Shown piece after piece: positions 27,767 through 35,055 of a stretch of DNA of 64,000 nt. The position numbers and the translations under genes were made by a program. The notes below the pieces were generated by a model. It saw nothing but the letters and a program-made list of their open reading frames with translations, was not told the DNA's origin and did no database searches. The stretch comes from Gammaproteobacteria bacterium (lineage in GTDB: Bacteria; Pseudomonadota; Gammaproteobacteria; Poriferisulfidales; GCA-002705445): positions 1 to 64,000 of the forward strand of contig JAQWPG010000001.1 in the NCBI GenBank assembly GCA_029268385.1, read 5' to 3'. How positions within the stretch are numbered: position 1 is the stretch's first letter; each line of letters begins with the position of its first letter.

Positions 27767-27809
27767 AATATATGGTTATATTGAGTATAATTGGATACTA
27801 TTATACAGA

Positions 27810-27838
27810 TTGTTCTTAGACTAAGTCTATGATATAAA
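27810..27838 (+). promoter_or_regulatory. candidate rpsB-tsf promoter
   Basis: TTGTTC at 27810-27815 and TATAAA at 27833-27838 are separated by 17 bases, the ideal spacing; the -10 matches consensus in 5 of 6 positions and the -35 in 3 of 6. The spacer holds a perfect inverted repeat AGACT-A-AGTCT (27818-27828), which might be an operator or chance. Transcription would start near 27845. Confidence 0.4.
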
Positions 27839-27844
27839 CATTTG

Positions 27845-27948
27845 CAGTAACATAAAACTAACCTAAGATTGTAAAAGTTGTATTGGGTGCTTTTAAATGA
27901 AGCTTTATAACTTAATTTTAGGTAATAATTAACCCTAGGAGATAAAAA
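27845..27948 (+). promoter_or_regulatory. rpsB leader, candidate S2 autoregulatory structure
   Basis: About 100 bases of untranslated leader precede rpsB, long for this compact genome. ACCTAA (27861-27866) can pair with TTAGGT (27918-27923), enclosing a hairpin TAAAAG/CTTTTA (27872-27877 with 27890-27895). The Shine-Dalgarno site CTAGGAGA lies just downstream. In gammaproteobacteria, S2 represses rpsB-tsf through a leader RNA. That this leader does so is inferred from position and foldability alone. Confidence 0.35.
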
Positions 27949-28827
27949 ATGACAGATATAACAATACCTGCTTTATTAGAAGCGGGGGTTCACTTCGGAC
28001 ACCAAACAAGTTATTGGAACCCTAAAATGGCTCCCTATATATACGGTAATAGAAATCATATTCATATAATAGATATTCAAAAAACTGTGCCGCTATTGAA
28101 TGACGCATGCACTTTTGCAGAAAAACTTGCTGCAAAAGGTGGAAAAATTTTATTTGTAGGCACTAAACGAGCAGCGCGAGATAGCATTTCTACTTCAGCC
28201 GAAGAATGCAGTATGCCTTACGTTAATCATAGGTGGTTAGGTGGAATGATGACAAATTTTAATACCGTAAGACAGTCAATTAGGAGGCTAAAATCATTAG
28301 AAGAGGATTCTGCAAAAGAAAACCAAGAGTTGACAAAAAAAGAACAGTTATTGCAATCACGAGAAATTGAGAAATTAAATAATAGCTTAGGCGGAATAAA
28401 AGATATGAAATCTATCCCGGATGCATTATTTATAATCGATGTGGGATATGAAGATATTGCAGTAAAAGAAGCAATGAAATTAAATATACCAATAATAGCT
28501 GTTGTTGATACCAATAATTCTTTTGATAATATAGATTACTTCTTTCCTGGAAATGACGACTCAATGAGAGCGATAAATTTATATTGCACAGAGATATCAA
28601 ACTCAATAAAAAAAGGTCAAGAATTTCTAAAAACACAAAAACCTTCGGTAACGGAAGAAGAAATTATTGCTTCATCAGCAAAAAACTCATCTGACGAAAA
28701 AGTTGTTGTCAAAAAGAAAAAAGTAGCAACCAAAAAAGTAGCAACCAAAAAAGTAGCAACCAAAAAAGTAGCAACCAAAAAAGTAGCTGCTAAAAAAACT
28801 GATATTGAAGAAAAAGAGCAATCATAG
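27949..28827 (+). CDS. rpsB: 30S ribosomal protein S2 with a repetitive lysine-rich C-terminal tail
   Basis: 292 residues; E. coli S2 has 241. Residues 1 to about 228 are ordinary S2 (LLEAGVHFGHQTSYWNPKM, FVGTKRAA, HRWLGGMMTNF, ALFIIDVGYE, VDTNN). The extra tail, from about 230, is charged and ends in four copies of the five-residue unit VATKK followed by VAAKK and a short acidic end. The tail is coded by an in-frame 15-base tandem repeat. S2 joins the 30S subunit late and helps bind S1. The Shine-Dalgarno site is strong. tsf follows, as in nearly all bacteria. Confidence 0.96.
   Translation: MTDITIPALLEAGVHFGHQTSYWNPKMAPYIYGNRNHIHIIDIQKTVPLLNDACTFAEKLAAKGGKILFVGTKRAARDSISTSAEECSMPYVNHRWLGGMMTNFNTVRQSIRRLKSLEEDSAKENQELTKKEQLLQSREIEKLNNSLGGIKDMKSIPDALFIIDVGYEDIAVKEAMKLNIPIIAVVDTNNSFDNIDYFFPGNDDSMRAINLYCTEISNSIKKGQEFLKTQKPSVTEEEIIASSAKNSSDEKVVVKKKKVATKKVATKKVATKKVATKKVAAKKTDIEEKEQS
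28723..28797 (+). repeat. 15-bp tandem repeat inside rpsB
   Basis: The unit GTAGCAACCAAAAAA occurs four times without a mismatch (28723-28782), followed by a fifth copy with three changes (28783-28797). Being a multiple of three, copy-number change would keep the reading frame and only alter the length of the S2 tail. Perfect identity at synonymous positions points to recent slippage or duplication. Confidence 0.95.
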
Positions 28828-28862
28828 TTTTAATATATAAATAAATTTTTAGAGAGATTAAA

Positions 28863-29744
28863 ATGAGTAATATAACCGCACAAATGGTAAAAGAGTTAAG
28901 AGATAGAACAGGCGCTGGAATGATGGAATGTAAAAAAGCGCTTTTAGAAGCCTCAGGTGATATGGAAAAAGCTGTTGAGGAAATGAGAAAAGCTGGCCAA
29001 GCTAAAGCAGACAAAAAGTCTTCAAGAATTGCAGCAGAGGGAGTTCTTACTCTTTCTGTAAGCGAAGATAATAAAATAGCAAACATGATTGAAATTAATT
29101 GTGAGACAGACTTTGTTGCGAAAGATGAAAATTTTTTAGAGTTTGTGAAAACTATATCTGAAGTATCGCTACAAAATTATAACGGAAGTCTTGATGATTT
29201 TAATGATTCAAAATGCACATCTGGCAAAACAATTGAAGAGACAAGGTTAGAACTTGTTAGTAAGGTTGGGGAGAATGTTAAAATAAGAAGAATACAATCT
29301 ATCGCAAATGACGGTAATTATATGGGTCATTATATGCATGGAGCTAAAATTGGTGTAGTTGTAATCCTTGAAAAAGAAAATGAGAATCTTGCAAAAGATA
29401 TATGTATGCATATCGCAGCAATGAAACCTTTGGCATTAAACTCGAGTGAAATTCCTCAAGAAGATTTAGATAAAGAAAGAGAAATATTTTCAGCGCAAGC
29501 AAAGGAAAGTGGGAAGCCAGATGATATAATTCAGAAAATGGTTGATGGAAAAATGAAGAAATATATCTCAGAAGTTACTCTTGTCGATCAGTCGTTTGTT
29601 AAAGATAGCGAAATCTCGATTAATAAGCTTTTAGAAAAACATGACAATTCTGTCTTATTATTTTATAGGCTAGAAGTTGGTGAAGGAATTGAGAAAAAAG
29701 ATGAAAATTTTGCAGATGAAGTTATGGCACAAATAAAAAAATAA
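28863..29744 (+). CDS. tsf: elongation factor Ts
   Basis: 293 residues, normal. The N-terminal UBA-like module is VKELRDRTGAGMMECKKAL, followed by the EF-Tu contact motif CETDFVAKDE and the core and dimerisation regions. It exchanges GDP for GTP on EF-Tu. It begins 35 bases after rpsB and is followed by pyrH, in the conserved rpsB-tsf-pyrH-frr order. Confidence 0.97.
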   Translation: MSNITAQMVKELRDRTGAGMMECKKALLEASGDMEKAVEEMRKAGQAKADKKSSRIAAEGVLTLSVSEDNKIANMIEINCETDFVAKDENFLEFVKTISEVSLQNYNGSLDDFNDSKCTSGKTIEETRLELVSKVGENVKIRRIQSIANDGNYMGHYMHGAKIGVVVILEKENENLAKDICMHIAAMKPLALNSSEIPQEDLDKEREIFSAQAKESGKPDDIIQKMVDGKMKKYISEVTLVDQSFVKDSEISINKLLEKHDNSVLLFYRLEVGEGIEKKDENFADEVMAQIKK

Positions 29745-29750
29745 TTTTTG

Positions 29751-30449
29751 ATGAAAAGATATTTATTAAAACTAAGCGGGGAAGCACTTATTGGTAAATA
29801 TGAGTATGGTATCGATCCAGATGTGGTAAGTGAAATTTCTTCAAATATCGTCGAGGTTAGTAATACGGGCAATCAATTAGCTCTTGTTGTTGGCGGTGGA
29901 AACATTTTTAGAGGTGCTGGATTAGCTGAAGCTGGAATAGACAGAGTTACAGGTGATAATATTGGGATGTTAGCTACTGTGATTAATTCTTTAGCTCTTC
30001 AGGATGCTATAGAAAAGTTAGGAGTACAATGTAGAGTGATGTCAGCAGTTAGGATAAACCAAATATCTGAAGATTATATTCGAAGGAGAGCGATTAGGCA
30101 TCTTGAAAAAAACAGAATTGTAATATTTGCTGCTGGAACTGGCAATCCATTCTTTACAACTGATACCGCCGCAAGCCTAAGGGCTATTGAGATAAATGCA
30201 AATATGGTTTTAAAAGCTACTAAAGTAGATGGTGTATATGATAAAGATCCAGTAAAACACAAAGATGCAAAATTATACAAAGAATTAACATACAATCAGG
30301 TTTTAAATGAAGAGTTAAAGGTTATGGATACAACAGCTGTAGTATTATGTAAAGAAAATAAAATTCCATTAAGAGTTTTTAATATGTTGAAAAAAGGAGC
30401 ATTAATGAGCATTATTAATGGTGAAGATTCAGGAACATTAATCAAATAA
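29751..30449 (+). CDS. pyrH: UMP kinase
   Basis: 232 residues from the ATG at 29751 (a TTG directly before it is the other option). It has the amino acid kinase fold: [34 protein letters not shown] and [17 protein letters not shown]. It makes UDP from UMP and is regulated allosterically by GTP and UTP in relatives. It also supplies the UTP that CTP synthase (pyrG, in this window) uses. frr starts 3 bases later. Confidence 0.96.
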   Translation: MKRYLLKLSGEALIGKYEYGIDPDVVSEISSNIVEVSNTGNQLALVVGGGNIFRGAGLAEAGIDRVTGDNIGMLATVINSLALQDAIEKLGVQCRVMSAVRINQISEDYIRRRAIRHLEKNRIVIFAAGTGNPFFTTDTAASLRAIEINANMVLKATKVDGVYDKDPVKHKDAKLYKELTYNQVLNEELKVMDTTAVVLCKENKIPLRVFNMLKKGALMSIINGEDSGTLIK

Positions 30450-30452
30450 AAA

Positions 30453-31010
30453 ATGTTAGAAAATATAAAAAAAGAATCAGAGCAAAAAATGATCAAATCT
30501 GTAGAATCTCTTAAAACTAATTTAGCAAAAATTAGAACAGGGAGAGCACATCCGTCAATATTAGATGGAATTAAAATAGATTATTACGGAAATGAAAGTC
30601 CACTTTCGCAAGTTTCAAGTATTAAAGCCGAAGATGCAAGAACCTTAATATTGGTTGTTTGGGAAAAGGAAATGGTTAGTAAGATAGAAAAAGCAATAAT
30701 AGAGTCTGAGCTAGGATTAAATCCAGCAGTTGCGGGAACAAACATACGAATACCAATGCCACCATTAACTGAAGAAAGAAGAATGGATTTTATAAAATTA
30801 GTAAAAAATGAAGTTGAGCAAACTAGAGTGGCAATTAGGAATATAAGAAGAGACGCAAACTCTAAAGCTAAAGATTTAGTAAAAAAGAAAGAAGTTTCAG
30901 AAGATGAAGAGAAACAGATGAATGAGTACATTCAAAAAATAACAGACTTAAATATCAGCAATGCCGACGAGCTATTAAAAGATAAAGAAGCTGACTTAAT
31001 GCAAGTATAA
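30453..31010 (+). CDS. frr: ribosome recycling factor
   Basis: 185 residues, exactly the E. coli length. IRTGRAHPSILDGIKIDYYG, ALGL-type region LGLNPAVAGTNIRIPMPPLTEERR (here quoted only in part) and the two long helices of the three-helix bundle are clear. It splits post-termination ribosomes together with EF-G. uppS follows after 3 bases. Confidence 0.97.
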   Translation: MLENIKKESEQKMIKSVESLKTNLAKIRTGRAHPSILDGIKIDYYGNESPLSQVSSIKAEDARTLILVVWEKEMVSKIEKAIIESELGLNPAVAGTNIRIPMPPLTEERRMDFIKLVKNEVEQTRVAIRNIRRDANSKAKDLVKKKEVSEDEEKQMNEYIQKITDLNISNADELLKDKEADLMQV

Positions 31011-31013
31011 AAA

Positions 31014-31691
31014 ATGAAAACTAGCAAAAATAACCCAAATCATATTGCAATAATTATGGATGGTAATGGGACGTGGTCAAAAAGAAATAAATTACAAAGA
31101 AAAGATGGGCATAAAGCTGGTGTAAAAACGGCAAAAAGGATTATTGGCTATTCATTAGAGAATAATATAAAAAATGTTACTCTTTACGCCTTAAGTAATG
31201 AAAATCTAACAAGGCCAAAATTTGAATTAAGAAATTTATTTGATATTTTTTTTTATTCATTTACAGAAGAAAAAAACTATCTGATTGATAATAAAATTAG
31301 TATAAAATTTATTGGTAATTTGGATGATCTTCCAAAAAAAATAAAAGAAAATGCAATTTTCTTAGAGCAAAGCACAAAAAAAAATAAAAAATTAAATTTA
31401 TTTATTGCTCTTAATTATGGTGGAAAGCAAGACATCAAGCAAGCAGTTAAGAAAGCAATAGATAGCAAAAATAAAAACTTTGAAAAATTTTTATATTCAA
31501 AAGATCTTCCTGAAGTTGACTTGTTAATAAGGACTGGTGGTTTTAAAAGATTAAGTAATTTCATCCTTTGGCAATCCTCTTATGCAGAGCTATATTTCAC
31601 AGATGTGTTGTGGCCAAATTTTAGTAAACAAAACTTTTTAAAGTCTTTGGAATGGTATAGTTCAGTAAATAGAAAATTTGGGAAATTCTAG
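31014..31691 (+). CDS. uppS: undecaprenyl diphosphate synthase, divergent at conserved active-site positions
   Basis: 225 residues, a little shorter than E. coli UppS (253). The cis-prenyltransferase fold is plain: HIAIIMDGNG (catalytic Asp at 16), GHKAG, RTGG and YAELYFTDVLWP. Three normally conserved residues differ: T20 where NGRW has Arg (R30 in E. coli), L65 where ENW has Trp (W75) and F177 where RTGGE has Glu (E198). It should make the C55 lipid carrier for peptidoglycan and LPS. No second cis-prenyltransferase is in this window. The gene keeps its standard place between frr and cdsA. Confidence 0.92.
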   Translation: MKTSKNNPNHIAIIMDGNGTWSKRNKLQRKDGHKAGVKTAKRIIGYSLENNIKNVTLYALSNENLTRPKFELRNLFDIFFYSFTEEKNYLIDNKISIKFIGNLDDLPKKIKENAIFLEQSTKKNKKLNLFIALNYGGKQDIKQAVKKAIDSKNKNFEKFLYSKDLPEVDLLIRTGGFKRLSNFILWQSSYAELYFTDVLWPNFSKQNFLKSLEWYSSVNRKFGKF

Positions 31692-31693
31692 TG

Positions 31694-32533
31694 ATGAATA
31701 ATAATTTAAAAAAAAGAATTATTACATCTTTTCTAATTTATCCTCCCATAGTTTTTGTTATTTTATATTCCAACGAAGTAGTGGTTCGACTTTTTTTGAA
31801 TATTATAATATTTTTATCAGCATTTGAAATTTCAAAAATGTGTTTTTTTAATAATCCAAATGAAAATGGAAATAAAAAACATTATTATTTTATAATTTTG
31901 ATTTTTATTTCAATATTTATTTCAAATATTTTAATTAAAAATAATATCTGGCAATATCTTATAATACCATCATGCTTTATATGGCTTTTTATAACTTTTT
32001 ATTTATCAACTCTAGAAAATGTTAAAGTTATAAAAAAATTTAATATAATGTACTTTCTAATATACCTAATAGTATTAAGTGCTTTTTATTGTTCGCTATA
32101 TACTATTTATTTAATGTCACCAAAATCTTTATTATTTTTAATATCCATTGTTGCAATTAGTGATATTTCTGCTTTTTTTGTTGGAAGAAGATATGGGAGT
32201 AGGTCTTTTTTTAGCTATATTAGCCCTAATAAAACCAGAGAAGGATTTATTGGATCTTTGGTTGTATGCTTAATTTTATCTTTTATTTTTTGTTTATTTG
32301 AAAATTACGATTTTTATTTTAGTGCGAAAGTAATTGCATTGACATTTTGCGTAGTTCTTGCATCTGCGATTGGAGATTTGTCAATAAGTTTAATTAAAAG
32401 GTATTCTGGAAAAAAGGATAGTGGAAATATTTTGCCAGGTCACGGTGGTATTTTAGATAGGGTTGATAGTCTTCTTTCTGCAGCTCCTATTTTCTTAATA
32501 ATTAGTTATTTAATATCTGCTATAATTCAATAA
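31694..32533 (+). CDS. cdsA: phosphatidate cytidylyltransferase
   Basis: 279 residues from the ATG at 31694; a GTG at 31691 overlapping the uppS stop is an alternative. It is a polytopic inner-membrane protein with about seven or eight membrane segments. The C-terminal family signature is present in two parts, SPNKTREGF and then LIKRYSGKKDSGNILPGHGG followed by LDRVDS. It makes CDP-diacylglycerol for all phospholipids. dxr overlaps its stop by one base. Confidence 0.95.
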   Translation: MNNNLKKRIITSFLIYPPIVFVILYSNEVVVRLFLNIIIFLSAFEISKMCFFNNPNENGNKKHYYFIILIFISIFISNILIKNNIWQYLIIPSCFIWLFITFYLSTLENVKVIKKFNIMYFLIYLIVLSAFYCSLYTIYLMSPKSLLFLISIVAISDISAFFVGRRYGSRSFFSYISPNKTREGFIGSLVVCLILSFIFCLFENYDFYFSAKVIALTFCVVLASAIGDLSISLIKRYSGKKDSGNILPGHGGILDRVDSLLSAAPIFLIISYLISAIIQ

Positions 32534-33696
32534 TGAAAAATAATGTAGTTATTTTAGGTTCAACTGGAAGTATTGGTGTAAATACATTAGAAGTTATATC
32601 AATCCATTCTAAAAAATTTAATGTGTTTGCTTTAGCTGCAAACTCTTCTATAGAAAAACTATCATGTCAATGTCAAAAATTTAAACCAAAATACGCCCAT
32701 GTAAAAAAAGAAGGTGATGCGCATAATCTTCAATCTATCTTAAAAAAAAATAATATAAATACTCAAGTATTATTTGGTCGTGAAGATTTAAATGAACTTG
32801 TGTCAAGCAGTTCAGTCGACACTGTTGTTTGTGCCATATCTGGTTCTGCTGGTCTTGAATCTTCAATTAATGCAGTTAAGTCGGGAAAAAGAATTTTATT
32901 AGCAAATAAAGAATCATTGGTTATGTGTGGAAGTCTTTTTATGGAGCTAGCTAAAAAAAGCGGAGCTAGTATATTGCCTGTTGATAGTGAGCATAATGCA
33001 TTACACCAATGTTTTTCTCATAACAAAAAAAAATTTATTAAAAATGTAATACTCACTGCTTCGGGTGGCCCATTTTTAAATAAAGATATCAAGGAATTTG
33101 ATGACATTACTTTAGAGCAGGCACTTGACCACCCAACGTGGAATATGGGTAAGAAAATTTCTATAGACTCTGCAACTATGATGAATAAAGGATTAGAAAT
33201 AATTGAAGCTATGTATTTATTTAATTTAAAGTCAAGCCAAATTGATGCTGTTATACACCCTCAAAGTATTATTCACTCAATGGTTTGTTACAAAGATGGA
33301 TCAATAATATCTCAGTTAAGCAAGAATGATATGAAATCTCCAATAGCATATTGTTTAGGTTGGCCTGAAAGAATAAAGTCAGGCATAGACTTTATAGACT
33401 TAACAAAACAACCTCCATTAACATTTAAAGAGATTTCAAAAGAATTATTTCCGTGCTTTTACTTAGCTAGAGAAGTAGCGAAGGAGGGTAATTCGTTGCC
33501 AACTGCCATGAATGCAGCAAATGAAGTAGCGGTATCAGCTTTTCTGAAAAAAAGTATCAAATTTAATGATATCTATAGAGTGATAGCTAAAACTTTAAAT
33601 TTGCATGATAAAAGTAAAATAATGTCTATTGAAGATGTGTTAGAGATAGATAAAGTTAGTCGGGCTAGCGCAAAAGAAATTTTAAAAAATATATAA
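32533..33696 (+). CDS. dxr: 1-deoxy-D-xylulose 5-phosphate reductoisomerase
   Basis: 387 residues. The NADPH-binding start is ILGSTGSIGVNTLEVI; the metal and substrate sites are LPVDSEHNALHQC (Asp and Glu), TASGGPF, HPTWNMGKKISIDSATMMNK (read in parts) and EVIHPQS-like DAVIHPQSIIHSM. It carries out the committed step of the MEP isoprenoid pathway. ispD and ispF, later steps, are at 54.0-55.3 kb. The start overlaps the cdsA stop. Confidence 0.96.
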   Translation: MKNNVVILGSTGSIGVNTLEVISIHSKKFNVFALAANSSIEKLSCQCQKFKPKYAHVKKEGDAHNLQSILKKNNINTQVLFGREDLNELVSSSSVDTVVCAISGSAGLESSINAVKSGKRILLANKESLVMCGSLFMELAKKSGASILPVDSEHNALHQCFSHNKKKFIKNVILTASGGPFLNKDIKEFDDITLEQALDHPTWNMGKKISIDSATMMNKGLEIIEAMYLFNLKSSQIDAVIHPQSIIHSMVCYKDGSIISQLSKNDMKSPIAYCLGWPERIKSGIDFIDLTKQPPLTFKEISKELFPCFYLAREVAKEGNSLPTAMNAANEVAVSAFLKKSIKFNDIYRVIAKTLNLHDKSKIMSIEDVLEIDKVSRASAKEILKNI

Positions 33697-33702
33697 TTAG
33701 AT

Positions 33703-35055
33703 ATGAGTTTGATATATACAATATTAATTTTCATTTTAACAATTAGTATCATTGTTACATTTCATGAGTATGGGCACTATATAGCCGCAAGACTTTGTGG
33801 AGTAAAAGTGCTTGAGTTTTCCGTTGGCTTTGGTAAGAAAATATTTGGAAAAAAATTAGGAAAGGACCAGACCGAATATAAAGTTTGCGCTCTTCCACTT
33901 GGTGGTTATGTTAAAATGCTTGATGAGAGAGAAGGCGAGGTAGACAATCATGAAAAAAATAGAGCTTTTAATAATCAAAGTTTATTAAAAAGATCATTCA
34001 TCGTATTTTCTGGGCCATTATTTAATTTTATTTTAGCAATAATTTTTTATTTTTTAATATTTATTGGAGGATACGAAGGATTTAAGCCAATAGTTGGAGC
34101 AGTTGAAAATAATAGCATAGCCGAAAATATTAAAATTAAAGAAGACGACATAATTCTCTCAATCAACAATATTAAAGTCAACACATGGTCAGACGTTACC
34201 CTGCAGCTAGTAAAATTTTCTTCTGAAGAGAAAAATATATTTTTTGAAGTTATGAGAAATAATAATAAGGTTAAGTTAAATCATATTGATTATCAAAAAA
34301 TTCATCTAGATAATCAAAATATTTTAGAGAACTTAGGAATTTATAATTTTATTAGTAAAACCTTAAAAATTGGATATATTGAAGAAGATTCTCCAGCATA
34401 CAATTCAGGACTTTTGAAAGGAGATAAGATTATTTCTGCTAAGGGCGTAAAAGTAAAAAATTGGAAAGATATAGTTAATATTATAAAAATTAATCCAGAA
34501 AAAGAAATTGTATTAAAAATTAAAAGAAAGAATGATATTAAGCTTGTTAAAGTCATTCCAAAATCTATCAAGATTAACAATAAAGAGTTTGGAAGATTGG
34601 GCATAAGCCCACTTATTGAAGAGCAAGATATTCTTAAAAATAAAATAAATATTAAATATGAATTAATTGACAGCATCAAACTGTCATTTTTAAAAACTTA
34701 TGATTTCACAATACTAACTTTTAATTTTATTTTTAAACTTATTAAGGGAGAAGTTTCATCTAGTAGTATATCAGGACCAGTTGGAATAGCTGGATATGCT
34801 GCAGATTCTTTTAATAGTGGATATTCTAGCTTTTTAGGACTTCTTGCAATGCTAAGTATTAGCATAGGAATACTAAATTTATTACCAATTCCTATGTTAG
34901 ATGGAGGCCATTTAATGTATTATTTAATTGAATTTATAATAAGAAGGCCAGTCCCTGAGAGGGTTCAGCTAATATTTCAGCAAGTTGGAGTAACTTTTCT
35001 AATAATGCTTTCTTTTTTTGCTTTATACAATGACTTATTGAGAATAATGAAATGA
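33703..35055 (+). CDS. rseP: site-2 intramembrane zinc protease RseP
   Basis: 450 residues, the E. coli length. The zinc site is HEYGHY near residue 22, and the third ligand is in LLPIPMLDGGHL near 400. Two PDZ domains lie between (around 125-210 and 215-300). It is an inner-membrane protease that in E. coli cuts the anti-sigma factor RseA and leftover signal peptides. It keeps the conserved place dxr-rseP-bamA, and bamA starts on its stop (ATGA). Confidence 0.95.
   Translation: MSLIYTILIFILTISIIVTFHEYGHYIAARLCGVKVLEFSVGFGKKIFGKKLGKDQTEYKVCALPLGGYVKMLDEREGEVDNHEKNRAFNNQSLLKRSFIVFSGPLFNFILAIIFYFLIFIGGYEGFKPIVGAVENNSIAENIKIKEDDIILSINNIKVNTWSDVTLQLVKFSSEEKNIFFEVMRNNNKVKLNHIDYQKIHLDNQNILENLGIYNFISKTLKIGYIEEDSPAYNSGLLKGDKIISAKGVKVKNWKDIVNIIKINPEKEIVLKIKRKNDIKLVKVIPKSIKINNKEFGRLGISPLIEEQDILKNKINIKYELIDSIKLSFLKTYDFTILTFNFIFKLIKGEVSSSSISGPVGIAGYAADSFNSGYSSFLGLLAMLSISIGILNLLPIPMLDGGHLMYYLIEFIIRRPVPERVQLIFQQVGVTFLIMLSFFALYNDLLRIMK

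Noticed and set aside
28723-28797. CRISPR-like or intergenic repeat
   Set aside because: The units are directly adjacent with no spacers and lie in the rpsB coding frame.
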